Source of the DNA: Maribacter sp. 4G9
GTDB taxonomy: Bacteria; Bacteroidota; Bacteroidia; Flavobacteriales; Flavobacteriaceae
DNA: 64,000 bases
Assembly: GCF_002742265.1 (NCBI RefSeq)
Contig: NZ_MDGL01000126.1
Span: 62,001-126,000, forward strand
Reading direction: 5' to 3'
In this document: in pieces, positions 1-7,736 of the stretch
How the letters are laid out: every line of letters begins with the position of its first letter
Numbering within the stretch: the first letter of the stretch is position 1
Program-made: the position numbers and the translations under genes
The notes under the pieces: generated by a model
Told to the model about the DNA's origin: nothing
The model's input: only the letters and a program-made list of their open reading frames with translations
The model's database searches: none

Positions 1-200
1 TTTCTTTGAGAAAACGTTGCCGGTGGATTTGGATATGCTACGTATGGCCACTCCTTTTTGTTGCAAGCCGTATCTATTTGGGGGTACACTATCCCTCGGA
101 TATCCTCGTGGGGGCCTTGTTTGGACTACTTTCGGCTTGGATATTTCAGGTATTATATTTGAACCTTATTTTACCCTACTTAAAGTCAAACCGTCCCTAA
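1..200 (+). CDS. PAP2-family phosphatase, C-terminal end (5' truncated by window)
   Basis: Only the last 60-odd residues lie in the window; the frame is open to base 3, so the gene starts upstream. The segment carries the third PAP2 signature, SR-x5-H-x3-D (SRIYLGVHYPSD), whose His and Asp belong to the phosphohydrolase active site, followed by a hydrophobic helix. The family contains membrane-bound lipid phosphatases, including undecaprenyl-pyrophosphate and phosphatidate phosphatases; the fragment cannot tell which. It converges on the O-methyltransferase gene and the two coding regions overlap by 35 bp (166-200). Confidence 0.85.
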   Translation, partial: SLRKRCRWIWICYVWPLLFVASRIYLGVHYPSDILVGALFGLLSAWIFQVLYLNLILPYLKSNRP

Positions 201-807
201 TGGGCAATAATACGGTATCCAGTTTAGGGTGGTTGTTCAATTTTTTGTTGTAATCCAATAAGACTTTTGTGGCTTTGTCCTTTTTATCCAAGGGCTCCAC
301 AACCTTTCCTGACCACAGGACATTATCGGATAGAATTACGCTCCCCGGTTTTGTCTTTGGAAGCACGGCTTCCAAATAGTTGTCATATTGTTTTTTTTCG
401 GCATCGATGAATACCAGATCGAAGGTAAAATCCAGATCGGGAATGATGTTCAGGGCATCCCCAACATGCTGGTGTATGTGTTTCCCATAACCACTCTTAT
501 CAAAATAGGTACGCTGCATTTCATGTAGTTCCGGGTTGATGTCAATGGTGTGCAATGCGCCATCCTGCTGTAACCCTTCGGCCAAACAAAGTGCCGAATA
601 TCCAGTATAGGTACCTATTTCCAAAATGTATCGGGGGTTGACAAGTTTTGAAAGTAAGCTTAATACCCTTCCTTGAAATCGGCCTGTCAACATTCTTGGC
701 TGAACGACCTTTAGGTGGGTTTCACGGGTAAGTTCCCTTAAAAGCTCTGGCTCGTCCTGGGAATTATCGGCCAAATAATCTTCCAGTACCTGTGATAGAA
801 AATGCAT
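166..807 (-). CDS. class I SAM-dependent O-methyltransferase
   Basis: A 213-residue protein of the caffeoyl-CoA/catechol O-methyltransferase type. SAM-binding motif I is EIGTYTGYSA at residues 63-72, an acidic ribose-binding position lies in the TIDINPE stretch near residue 88, and the metal-binding aspartate is in FIDAEKKQY (Asp135), with SDN near 160-162. Length and motif order are normal for the family. Its substrate cannot be read from sequence. Start is the ATG at 807; a TAnnTTTG-type -7 box lies just upstream at 820-827. It is convergent with the PAP2 gene and divergent from the acetyltransferase gene. Confidence 0.9.
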   Translation of the reverse strand: MHFLSQVLEDYLADNSQDEPELLRELTRETHLKVVQPRMLTGRFQGRVLSLLSKLVNPRYILEIGTYTGYSALCLAEGLQQDGALHTIDINPELHEMQRTYFDKSGYGKHIHQHVGDALNIIPDLDFTFDLVFIDAEKKQYDNYLEAVLPKTKPGSVILSDNVLWSGKVVEPLDKKDKATKVLLDYNKKLNNHPKLDTVLLPIRDGLTLSRVK

Positions 808-819
808 AATTTCTTTTTA

Positions 820-827
820 CAAAAATA
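820..827 (-). promoter_or_regulatory. candidate -7 box for the O-methyltransferase gene
   Basis: On the minus strand the octamer reads TATTTTTG, a match to the Bacteroidota -7 consensus TAnnTTTG, 12 bp before the ATG. No -33 TTG box is seen at the expected distance, so this is a weak call. Confidence 0.3.
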
Positions 828-852
828 GCTTTTTAAGCCTTATTTTTAAACG

Positions 853-1344
853 ATGGAAAACGTCACAATGGAAAAGGGAATTTCTATTCGGGAAGCAGAA
901 ATCAAGGACCTTCCTACACTTCTGAAATTTGAACAGGAAATTATTCTGGCGGAACGTCCTATGGATCCAACCATTCGAAAGGGCCGTGTAAATTATTATG
1001 ACCTTGGGGAATTGATCACCTCCAAAGAGGCACAGGTGCTTGTTGCTTGTTCCGGTTTGCAAGTGGTTGCCAGTGGGTATGCCAGGATCAAGGAGGCGCG
1101 TCATTATCTGGATCACAGCCTTTATGGTTATTTGGGGTTCATGTATACCCTCCCGGAGTATAGGGGCAGGGGAATTAACGCTAAAATAATCGAGGGACTC
1201 AAAAATTGGGTATTGTCAATAGGGCTTACTGAAATACGATTAACCGTTTATGATGACAATGAACCCGCTCTACGTGCCTATGAAAAGGTTGGTTTCAAAA
1301 AACATATTGTTGAAATGAGGTTAGCGACTGATCCCAACTCCTAA
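853..1344 (+). CDS. GNAT family N-acetyltransferase
   Basis: A 163-residue single-domain acetyltransferase. The acetyl-CoA pyrophosphate-binding loop is RGRGIN at residues 104-109, following the beta-4 segment GFMYTLPEY, and the C-terminal motif RAYEKVGF at 141-148 is typical of GNATs. The acceptor is unknown. ATG codons at 853 and 868 are both possible starts; the second (MEKGISIREA) gives the more usual N-terminus. The gene is divergent from the O-methyltransferase and separated by 146 bp from kynU. Confidence 0.88.
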   Translation: MENVTMEKGISIREAEIKDLPTLLKFEQEIILAERPMDPTIRKGRVNYYDLGELITSKEAQVLVACSGLQVVASGYARIKEARHYLDHSLYGYLGFMYTLPEYRGRGINAKIIEGLKNWVLSIGLTEIRLTVYDDNEPALRAYEKVGFKKHIVEMRLATDPNS

Positions 1345-1490
1345 ATCTGATTGTGCCCATGCTTTTCCTTTGTTCGTATATAGCTACTTTTACAAGATGG
1401 AAATGATTTGCAATCCTGGGTTTCCACCTTTTCTTGGGAATCCAATTGCGCCCAATTTTAGCAAGGGTTTATTTTTATAAAAATTGAAGT

Positions 1491-2762
1491 ATGGAGTTTA
1501 GAAACACCTTGGAGTTTTCCCTGGAAATGGATAAAAATGATGCGTTGGCCAAGTATCGGGAAGAGTTTGTCTATCCAAAAGTGAACGGTAAGGAGGTTAT
1601 TTATTTTACCGGAAATTCGTTGGGGCTTCAGCCAAAACGTGCCAAGACTTTTGTGGATGATATCATGACGGACTGGGCGAATTTGGGCGTAGAGGGCCAT
1701 TTTTATGCCGATAAACCTTGGTGGGACTATCACGAACGATTGATTCCTCCTTTGGCCAAAGTAGTAGGTGCAAAGCCTAAAGAGGTCACGGTCATGAACA
1801 CCTTGAGCGTAAACCTTCACTTCTTAATGGTCTCTTTTTATACGCCAAATTCAAAGCGATACAAAATACTATGCGAGGAAAAGGCTTTTCCTAGCGATCA
1901 ATATATGCTTCACAGTCAGGTGCGTTATCATGGGTTCGACCCTGGGGATGCCATCGTTGAGGTCAAAAAACGTGCTGGTGAGCATTACTGGCGAACCGAG
2001 GATATTCTGGCCAAGATCGATGAGGTAGGGGACGAGCTGGCCTTGGTGCTCATTGGAGGGGTGAACTATTATAACGGACAGGTAATGGATATGGAATTGA
2101 TTACCAAGGCCGGAAAAAAGGTGGGGGCCAAGGTAGGCTGGGATTTGGCACATGCAGTAGGGAATGTGGCGCTAAAACTACATGATTGGAATGCCGATTT
2201 TGCCGCATGGTGCAGTTATAAGTATATGAACAGTGGGCCCGGGAATGCATCAGGAGTATTCATTCATGAAAGATATTTGGACAAGAAAGATATTCCCAGG
2301 TTCGAGGGTTGGTGGGGAACCAAGAAGTCCGAACGTTTTTTAATGAAGCCCCACTTTGAACCAATGCCCAACGCAGATGCCTGGCAGGTTAGCAATCCTG
2401 CGGTATTGTCCATGGCGCCTTACTTAGCGTCATTGGAGCTTTTTGAGGAGGTGGGTATGGAGGCCCTGATCGAAAAGCAAAAAGCCCTTACCGGCTATTT
2501 GGAATTTATTCTTAAGGAAATCGATACCGAAGTGGATAGCAGCTTCGAAATTATTACTCCGCAGGAGAGGGGCTGTCAACTTTCCGTGTTTTTGCACGGT
2601 CAAGGGAGGGCATTGTTCAATTTTCTTATGGAAAACGGGGTAATCGTGGATTGGCGCGAGCCTAATGTAATACGTTTGGCACCTGCACCATTCTATTGCT
2701 CATTTGAGGATATGTATCGTTTTGGGCAGCTATTGAAAGAAGGTATTCAGGGTAAAAAATAA
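1491..2762 (+). CDS. kynU: kynureninase
   Basis: PLP enzyme that splits L-kynurenine or 3-hydroxykynurenine into (3-hydroxy)anthranilate and alanine, in tryptophan degradation and NAD synthesis. The 423-residue length fits the family. Visible signatures are the N-terminal GNSLGLQPK, the PLP-contacting WDLAHAVGN near 217, and the Schiff-base lysine in CSYKYMNSGPG (Lys244). Near-C-terminal WREPNVIRLAPAPFY is also typical. Start ATG 1491 leaves a clean N-terminus. The MFS transporter follows after 9 bp, so the two are probably co-transcribed. The partner enzyme kynurenine 3-monooxygenase is at 24556. Confidence 0.96.
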   Translation: MEFRNTLEFSLEMDKNDALAKYREEFVYPKVNGKEVIYFTGNSLGLQPKRAKTFVDDIMTDWANLGVEGHFYADKPWWDYHERLIPPLAKVVGAKPKEVTVMNTLSVNLHFLMVSFYTPNSKRYKILCEEKAFPSDQYMLHSQVRYHGFDPGDAIVEVKKRAGEHYWRTEDILAKIDEVGDELALVLIGGVNYYNGQVMDMELITKAGKKVGAKVGWDLAHAVGNVALKLHDWNADFAAWCSYKYMNSGPGNASGVFIHERYLDKKDIPRFEGWWGTKKSERFLMKPHFEPMPNADAWQVSNPAVLSMAPYLASLELFEEVGMEALIEKQKALTGYLEFILKEIDTEVDSSFEIITPQERGCQLSVFLHGQGRALFNFLMENGVIVDWREPNVIRLAPAPFYCSFEDMYRFGQLLKEGIQGKK

Positions 2763-2771
2763 GGCTCTTGT

Positions 2772-3920
2772 ATGAAATCGCTCGGATTGATCTTTTCCAA
2801 CGCCCGATACTTTGCCCCTTCATGGGTTTTTGCAAGTATCAATATCCTTTTTGGAACGTGGGCCATTTATATCCCTACCGTAAAGGAAAACTTGGGTATT
2901 GACAAATCCCAGTTGGGAATCGCCATTTTTTGTCTTTCATTGGGGGTTTTTGTCGTTTTTCCCTTCGCTTCGTCCATCATTAATAGGATTGGGGTAGGAA
3001 AGGCCACTTGGTATGGTGTACTTATAAGTTGTTGTACTGCTATTTTACCGCTTTTGAGCCCTAGTTATTATACGTTGATGGGCAGTCTGTTTTTGTTCGG
3101 GGCTTCCAACGGGTTTACGGATATATCCATGAACACCTTGGTCACGGAATTGGAGAAAAAGGACAACGCCAAATTTATGTCGGCATCCCATGGCTTTTTT
3201 AGTTTGGGGGGCGTTTTGGCGGGATTGGGAAGTTTTTTGATAGGTCCCTTGGGCAATCCTGCTTTGCATATGGTCCTGGCCATTACCCTCGTTTTTATTG
3301 TTAATCTCATATTTCACAAAAAATTTGTGAACGAAATTGCGGAGACCATTGAAAAGGAAACCTTTAGCCTGAAACTTTTTAAACCCCTGTTATTGTTGGG
3401 TCTCATTTCCTTTATTGCCATGGGGAGCGAAGGTGCCATTGTGGATTGGAGCGGATTGTACCTAAAAGAAGTCAGTTTGGCCCCTGAAGCCTTATGGGGC
3501 GCAGGATTTTTAGGTTTTCAGGTGACGATGACCTTAGGCCGGTTTTTGGGGGATGGGGTAAGTGCCAGTATGGGATCGGTAAAAATGGTGGCCTTGGGTA
3601 CCTTGTTGAGTATTATAGGGTATGTTCTGGTTTTGACCACCTCCACGTACATGGCTATTGCGGGCTTTGCCATTTGTGGTCTGGGCTTCTCAGCCATGGT
3701 GCCGGAATTGTTTAGAATTGGCGGAAACGTAAAAGGTGTTGAATCCTCCAAAGGCGTTTCCTTTATCGCAGGTGCCGGATATTCCGGCTTCCTTTGTGCC
3801 CCGCCTATTTTGGGTTTTTTGGCGGACAATTATTCCCTCAAAACAAGTTTTATCGTGCTTTTGGGAGTGGCATTGTTTATTCTTGGGGCGACGGCCATTC
3901 TCAAGAAAAGAAGTGTATAG
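2772..3920 (+). CDS. MFS transporter
   Basis: A 382-residue polytopic membrane protein with about 12 hydrophobic helices and the MFS layout of two six-helix halves. The N-terminal half contains SLFLFGASNGFTDISMNT, reminiscent of the FucP/YbjJ-type subgroup, which includes sugar and drug/H+ transporters. It lies 9 bp behind kynU on the same strand, suggesting shared transcription; transport of a tryptophan-pathway compound is a guess from that position only. It ends 25 bp before the stop of the convergent gene at 3946. Confidence 0.87.
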   Translation: MKSLGLIFSNARYFAPSWVFASINILFGTWAIYIPTVKENLGIDKSQLGIAIFCLSLGVFVVFPFASSIINRIGVGKATWYGVLISCCTAILPLLSPSYYTLMGSLFLFGASNGFTDISMNTLVTELEKKDNAKFMSASHGFFSLGGVLAGLGSFLIGPLGNPALHMVLAITLVFIVNLIFHKKFVNEIAETIEKETFSLKLFKPLLLLGLISFIAMGSEGAIVDWSGLYLKEVSLAPEALWGAGFLGFQVTMTLGRFLGDGVSASMGSVKMVALGTLLSIIGYVLVLTTSTYMAIAGFAICGLGFSAMVPELFRIGGNVKGVESSKGVSFIAGAGYSGFLCAPPILGFLADNYSLKTSFIVLLGVALFILGATAILKKRSV

Positions 3921-3945
3921 TTGAAGGGTAAAAGCTATGTTGGCT

Positions 3946-5112
3946 TCAGTTCATATTACCTTTTGTTTTTAGCCCAGAGGTTCCCTCTCCTATAGTCCGT
4001 ATGAACTCCTTGATTTCCTCCGTTAAGGGTAGCCAGGACTGTTCTTGCCAATAGGCTTCATTATACGGATGTTTCAGCATAAAAATATCCTTGTGCTCAT
4101 TGACGTTGCTTTTTATCTTTTCATTGCCAAAACTTTCCGGGGTGTATAAGGTAATTTCCATCTCGTAAACATCGGGCATAGGATGTTTTTCCGTTTTCAC
4201 CTCCAGGGAAAAGGTTCGTTTTGCCCTATGCAGATAATAAAGCCCTTTTTCCACATCTTCCTTAAAATACATGGATGAACTTCCTTTAAGAAAATGGGAA
4301 TATTTATCCAATGCTGGTTTAGGACTATTTATAGCTCCTTGGTTAACTACTTCAAAGGATAAAATGGCATTGTCCGCTCCGTTGATAATGTAGTGGCCTT
4401 TGGAATTTATTCCATCTTCGGAAGGAAGCGAATTGAATTCGACCCGTATCTCCTCACTATTCTCATAAGGCTTTTCAATTACTTCGAAATCCGGACCCAT
4501 GGCGTTCAGCCGCATAAATTCGCCAAAGATGTTATATAGCGAAGGAAGCTCAAAGTATATGCCATGCTCGTCTCTAATAATCCCCAATTGCCGCATTTCC
4601 GCCAGTTGCACTTGATAATCCTTTCTTTCCATTGCCAGACCATTGCCGTAAATAGAGGTTTTACGCAGTAGCGTACCTGTCATATCCTGTAGCCGAACCA
4701 CGGTGTCGTTTTTACGGAGCAACGCGCGGATGAAAAACGTTTCGGTATGCGGGGTCAATAAATAATTGGAATTGATGGAATCCTTGATCCTCTGAAGAAT
4801 GGTCTTGGCGTTGGTCACCACCACCTCGTCCAAGGCCACTACCTTCTTTTCTAGGTAAATAGTATCCTTAAGAGTCTTTAATGAAAGCTCTTTTTTTTCG
4901 TATCCGTTTCTAAAAAATAGCACCGTATCCAAGGAAGTTTTCAATAGGAACCTTCCATCGGTATTGCTTATGGTACTATGCTTTCTGTTGAATACATGCA
5001 CGAATTCCAGGGGAATTTTTTCATCGGCATCCATGATGATACCTTCAAATTCCGTTTGGGAGTGTAGTAAAGTACAAGACAGATAAAGTAATAGTAACAG
5101 GTAATTTCTCAT
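3946..5112 (-). CDS. carboxypeptidase-regulatory-like domain protein, secreted or outer membrane
   Basis: A 388-residue protein with a signal peptide (MRNYLLLLLYLSCTLLHSQ). Residues about 20-95 form a carboxypeptidase D regulatory-like beta-sandwich (FEGIIMDADEKIPLEFVHV, then DGRFLL and the closing ALDEVVVTNA typical of Bacteroidota surface proteins). Such domains commonly precede TonB-dependent receptor barrels, but here the remaining 290 residues are too short for a receptor and contain no recognised domain. It is followed downstream by a lipoprotein-type gene's relative position reversed: the lipoprotein gene at 5145-5819 lies upstream on the same strand, 32 bp away, so the two may form an operon. 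Function unknown. Confidence 0.75.
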   Translation of the reverse strand: MRNYLLLLLYLSCTLLHSQTEFEGIIMDADEKIPLEFVHVFNRKHSTISNTDGRFLLKTSLDTVLFFRNGYEKKELSLKTLKDTIYLEKKVVALDEVVVTNAKTILQRIKDSINSNYLLTPHTETFFIRALLRKNDTVVRLQDMTGTLLRKTSIYGNGLAMERKDYQVQLAEMRQLGIIRDEHGIYFELPSLYNIFGEFMRLNAMGPDFEVIEKPYENSEEIRVEFNSLPSEDGINSKGHYIINGADNAILSFEVVNQGAINSPKPALDKYSHFLKGSSSMYFKEDVEKGLYYLHRAKRTFSLEVKTEKHPMPDVYEMEITLYTPESFGNEKIKSNVNEHKDIFMLKHPYNEAYWQEQSWLPLTEEIKEFIRTIGEGTSGLKTKGNMN

Positions 5113-5144
5113 AACCCTATTATAATTATCTAAATCATTTGTAA

Positions 5145-5819
5145 TTACTCTACCTCGATTCCCGTGAAGTATAGTTGAAAATTGCCTTCGCCCATTTTGT
5201 GCATGGTGGCGATATTAAGCCCATCCACTTTCTTATAGTCTTCCCAACTGGTTATCATATTGGGCTCCTCTTGGTTTCCTTTTCTAAAAACCCATTCTTT
5301 GATGACATGGTCGTCTCCAAAATAAAAGTCATAGGCATCACCAGGCGTGTATCCACCTTCGTTTCCATACACAATGGTCAATTTTTGCATGGTATCCTTG
5401 CTCATAGGCGCCTGTACGGAATCGGTATGCGTATATTTAAAACTGTTTTGGTCCCAGACCAATTGGTAAGGGGCCAATAGCCAATACTTGTCGTTGATAA
5501 AGCCTGCATCGGTTTTGGCAATAACGCTGTCCATTTCTTTACGGTTGTAACTAAGGGTATCCTCATGGGTCATAAATACGACTTCGTTGGTTTTAGGGTG
5601 CCATTGCCATGTACGTTCAAAATGGGACGAATCCCTATCTACATTGAACGTAAATTTGATCCGTTCCAAGTTTTTCCAATTTTCATAGCCGTTCGCATTG
5701 GCTATTTTTTCCAATATTGGCTGTTCTTTTTCTGTAGTTTCTGGCTCTTTTTTCTCATTGCTTTTGCAACCTCCAATTAAGATCAATAGGAGCATTGGTA
5801 CAAAAAGGACTTTTTTCAT
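5145..5819 (-). CDS. lipoprotein of unknown function
   Basis: About 224 residues from the ATG at 5819; an ATG four codons earlier (5831) is possible but puts residues ahead of the signal peptide. The signal ends in a lipobox, LIGGC, with lipidated Cys18, followed by a charged spacer (KSNEKKEPE). The mature part is rich in aromatic and beta-prone residues and resembles Bacteroidota outer-membrane lipoproteins of the DUF6503 kind; that family assignment is tentative. It is upstream of and probably co-transcribed with the gene ending at 3946, and divergent from the sigma-factor gene. Confidence 0.75.
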   Translation of the reverse strand: MKKVLFVPMLLLILIGGCKSNEKKEPETTEKEQPILEKIANANGYENWKNLERIKFTFNVDRDSSHFERTWQWHPKTNEVVFMTHEDTLSYNRKEMDSVIAKTDAGFINDKYWLLAPYQLVWDQNSFKYTHTDSVQAPMSKDTMQKLTIVYGNEGGYTPGDAYDFYFGDDHVIKEWVFRKGNQEEPNMITSWEDYKKVDGLNIATMHKMGEGNFQLYFTGIEVE

Positions 5820-5867
5820 AGCGGGTATCATTTGTGCAACAAGATAACAATAACGGAAACTTTAACC

Positions 5868-5875
5868 TATTTTTG
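5868..5875 (+). promoter_or_regulatory. candidate -7 box upstream of the sigma-factor gene
   Basis: TATTTTTG matches TAnnTTTG. Transcription would start near 5882, ahead of the GGAGGTGA stretch at 5895-5902 and the hairpin at 5935-5964. No clear -33 box. Confidence 0.35.
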
Positions 5876-5892
5876 TTTTTCATAATATCTTT

Positions 5893-6528
5893 TTGGAGGT
5901 GACCTTCTTACGCAAATTGTGTCTTATCATCGTAGGCACCCAATTCAAGACAGAATTGGGTGCCAACGACCCTTACAAGGATATCACCGATGAGGACCTG
6001 GTAAATGAGATAGTGGCAAAAAGGGACTCTTTACTGTTTGGGGTTCTGTATGATCGCTATGCCAAAATGGTATACAATAAGTGTTTCGGTTTTGCCAAAT
6101 CACAGAAGGAGGCGGAGGACCTTACGCAGGATGTCTTTTTAATGGTATTCGTGAAATTAGCTTCCTTTAAGGGTAAATCAAAATTTTCCACTTGGCTATA
6201 TTCATTTACCTATAATTTTTGTGTTAATTACGTCAATAGGGACAAGGGAAGAAAAATAAGTGATAAATCGAATGATATTGGCGATGAGGAATACAAATTA
6301 TCGCAAGAGGTAACGGACGAGCATTTATTGGAGTTGCAGGTGGAAAAATTACAAAAGGCATTGGAAATGATACCCGGGGAGGATAAGACCATCTTGATGC
6401 TTAAATATCAAGACGGTGTTTCCATTAAAGAGTTGGAATCTATCCTGGAATTAGGTGCCAGTGCCATAAAAATGAGATTGAAAAGAGCCAAGGCCAAAGT
6501 AATAGAGGCTTATAATACATTACCCTAA
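5893..6528 (+). CDS. RNA polymerase sigma factor, ECF type
   Basis: Sigma-70-family regulator with region 2 (LYDRYAKMVYNKCFGF, then AEDLTQDVFLMVF and FSTWLY) and region 4 helix-turn-helix (ILMLKYQDGVSIKELESILEL, ending IKMRLKRAKAKV). There is no ATG ahead of region 2. In-frame TTG codons at 5893, 5917 and 5956 and a GTG at 5899 are candidate starts. The TTG at 5956 gives a normal-length protein of about 190 residues, while 5893 overlaps a strong GGAGGTGA sequence. A perfect 12-bp hairpin (5935-5964) covers the 5956 start. The stop codon overlaps the ATG of the next small gene, indicating translational coupling. Confidence 0.88.
   Translation: MEVTFLRKLCLIIVGTQFKTELGANDPYKDITDEDLVNEIVAKRDSLLFGVLYDRYAKMVYNKCFGFAKSQKEAEDLTQDVFLMVFVKLASFKGKSKFSTWLYSFTYNFCVNYVNRDKGRKISDKSNDIGDEEYKLSQEVTDEHLLELQVEKLQKALEMIPGEDKTILMLKYQDGVSIKELESILELGASAIKMRLKRAKAKVIEAYNTLP
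5935..5964 (+). promoter_or_regulatory. perfect hairpin at the translation start region of the sigma-factor gene
   Basis: The 12-base arms GGCACCCAATTC (5935-5946) and GAATTGGGTGCC (5953-5964) are exact reverse complements around a 6-base loop AAGACA. No T-run follows, so it is not a simple terminator. It lies between a consensus-like Shine-Dalgarno sequence and the conserved sigma region 2 and buries the TTG codon at 5956. A translational control element is an inference. Confidence 0.55.
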
Positions 6529-6716
6529 TGTTTGAGCAAGATCAAAATCCATTTAAGCGAATGCAGGGAGACCTAAAGGATGTCCCGCCCGAGCTGCGTC
6601 AGAAAGTAATGAATGACGTAGCCCTTGCCAAGCTTATTATGGAAATGGCCACCTTGTTCACTTCAAATTATGGCAATCTTATCGAAGGCCTTTTAAGAAC
6701 CAAGAAAACTAAATAA
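6528..6716 (+). CDS. small protein of unknown function coupled to the sigma factor
   Basis: A 62-residue ORF whose ATG shares its A with the stop codon of the sigma-factor gene (TAATG), a typical coupling overlap. The sequence is mostly helical, charged, with PPELRQKVMNDVALAKLIMEMATLF in the middle and a basic tail (RTKKTK). There is no signal peptide and no transmembrane helix. I do not recognise the family. Its tight link suggests a modulator of the sigma factor, but it lacks a visible zinc-binding HxxxCxxC anti-sigma motif. Confidence 0.65.
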   Translation: MFEQDQNPFKRMQGDLKDVPPELRQKVMNDVALAKLIMEMATLFTSNYGNLIEGLLRTKKTK

Positions 6717-6763
6717 CGGAACCATGGAATGTGCCATAATAAATCTTCATACCCAGCAAGATG

Positions 6764-6781
6764 TCCCGATAGCTATCGGGA
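6764..6781. repeat. 18-bp perfect palindrome in an intergenic gap
   Basis: TCCCGATAGCTATCGGGA is a perfect self-complementary 18-mer between the 62-residue ORF and the channel gene. I saw no second copy in the window. The core resembles a short palindrome that I recall as frequent between genes in flavobacterial genomes; that is memory, not a search. It could form a 9-bp cruciform or serve as a protein-binding site. Confidence 0.6.
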
Positions 6782-6824
6782 TGGCGAATTGCATTTGACC
6801 TTTAAAACCAATAAATAGTAACAG

Positions 6825-7652
6825 ATGAAAACACTTAATGAACTCAAAGATACCTTGTCGGATAGTTTTGGTAGTTTATTAAAATCCGCTGCGGAAATGA
6901 TTCCCCAAATCATTGTGGGCATCATTGGATTGATCTTAGCATGGTTGATCATTAAATTTTTACTTTTTATCCTGAAGCGAATCTTGAAGGCGGCTAAGAT
7001 CGACGTTCTTTCCCAGCGTGTGGCTGATGCAAAATTGTTTGGAGACAAACAACTCAAAATAGATTTGCTCAAGGTAATACTGTCCGCCGCAAAAATTCTT
7101 TTGATTTTATTGTTTACCGTTGTTTTGGCCCAGCTATTAAAATTGAACGCCATATCCGATGGCATCTATTCCCTATTGGGCTATCTGCCTACCTTTATAA
7201 GTGCTTTGTTATTGCTTGTTGGCGGACTCTATTTGGCTACCGTGGTGAAAAAGGCCACCTTGAAACTATTCGAATCCATGGGCATGGGCGGATCAAAAGT
7301 GGTCAGTGGTGCCCTATTTTATTTGATTACTTTTTTTGTCTCTATTACCGCTTTGAACCAGGCCGGTGTTGAGACCCAGATCATTACCAGTAATTTCACC
7401 TTGGTTTTAGGCGCCTTTTTATTGGCGTTCGCCCTGGCTTTGGGTCTTGGTGCCAGAGAGGTCGTTGGCGATCTTCTACGCACTTTCTATTCAAGAAAAA
7501 TATACGAGGTAGGGGACCAGGTCAAAATTGGTAAAATTGAGGGAAGGGTAGAAGCCATTGACAACATTTCCATGGTCGTGAAGACCAAATCGGGCAAGTT
7601 GGTCGTACCCATCAAGAAAATTGTGGAGAGTACCGTGGAGGTGAGCGACTAA
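6825..7652 (+). CDS. mechanosensitive ion channel family protein
   Basis: A 275-residue inner-membrane protein with about four hydrophobic helices (near residues 25-50, 85-105, 110-135 and 160-215) in the arrangement of conserved TM-helix/MscS-like proteins. The pore-type segment LVLGAFLLAFALALGLGAREVVGDLL is followed by a small beta domain (YEVGDQVKIGKIEGRVEAID and VVPIKKI), which matches the MscS middle beta domain. The larger C-terminal cytoplasmic cage of MscS is missing, as in many short relatives. Expected role is relief of turgor on osmotic downshock. Start ATG 6825. Confidence 0.85.
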   Translation: MKTLNELKDTLSDSFGSLLKSAAEMIPQIIVGIIGLILAWLIIKFLLFILKRILKAAKIDVLSQRVADAKLFGDKQLKIDLLKVILSAAKILLILLFTVVLAQLLKLNAISDGIYSLLGYLPTFISALLLLVGGLYLATVVKKATLKLFESMGMGGSKVVSGALFYLITFFVSITALNQAGVETQIITSNFTLVLGAFLLAFALALGLGAREVVGDLLRTFYSRKIYEVGDQVKIGKIEGRVEAIDNISMVVKTKSGKLVVPIKKIVESTVEVSD

Positions 7653-7706
7653 TTCTGAACGATTTTTTGCGTCTATCAAAATATGAGGGATTCATAATTT
7701 ATTCCT

Positions 7707-7714
7707 TAATTTTG
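7707..7714 (+). promoter_or_regulatory. candidate -7 box for clpP
   Basis: TAATTTTG fits TAnnTTTG and lies 22 bp before the clpP ATG. No convincing -33 TTG box at 17-23 bp spacing. Confidence 0.35.
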
Positions 7715-7736
7715 AGACTGATTAAAAATAATATAT

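Noticed and set aside
5893-5902. GGAGGTGA as a functional Shine-Dalgarno for a start 7-10 bp downstream
   Set aside because: No ATG, GTG or TTG in frame lies at that distance; the next TTG is 17 bp away.
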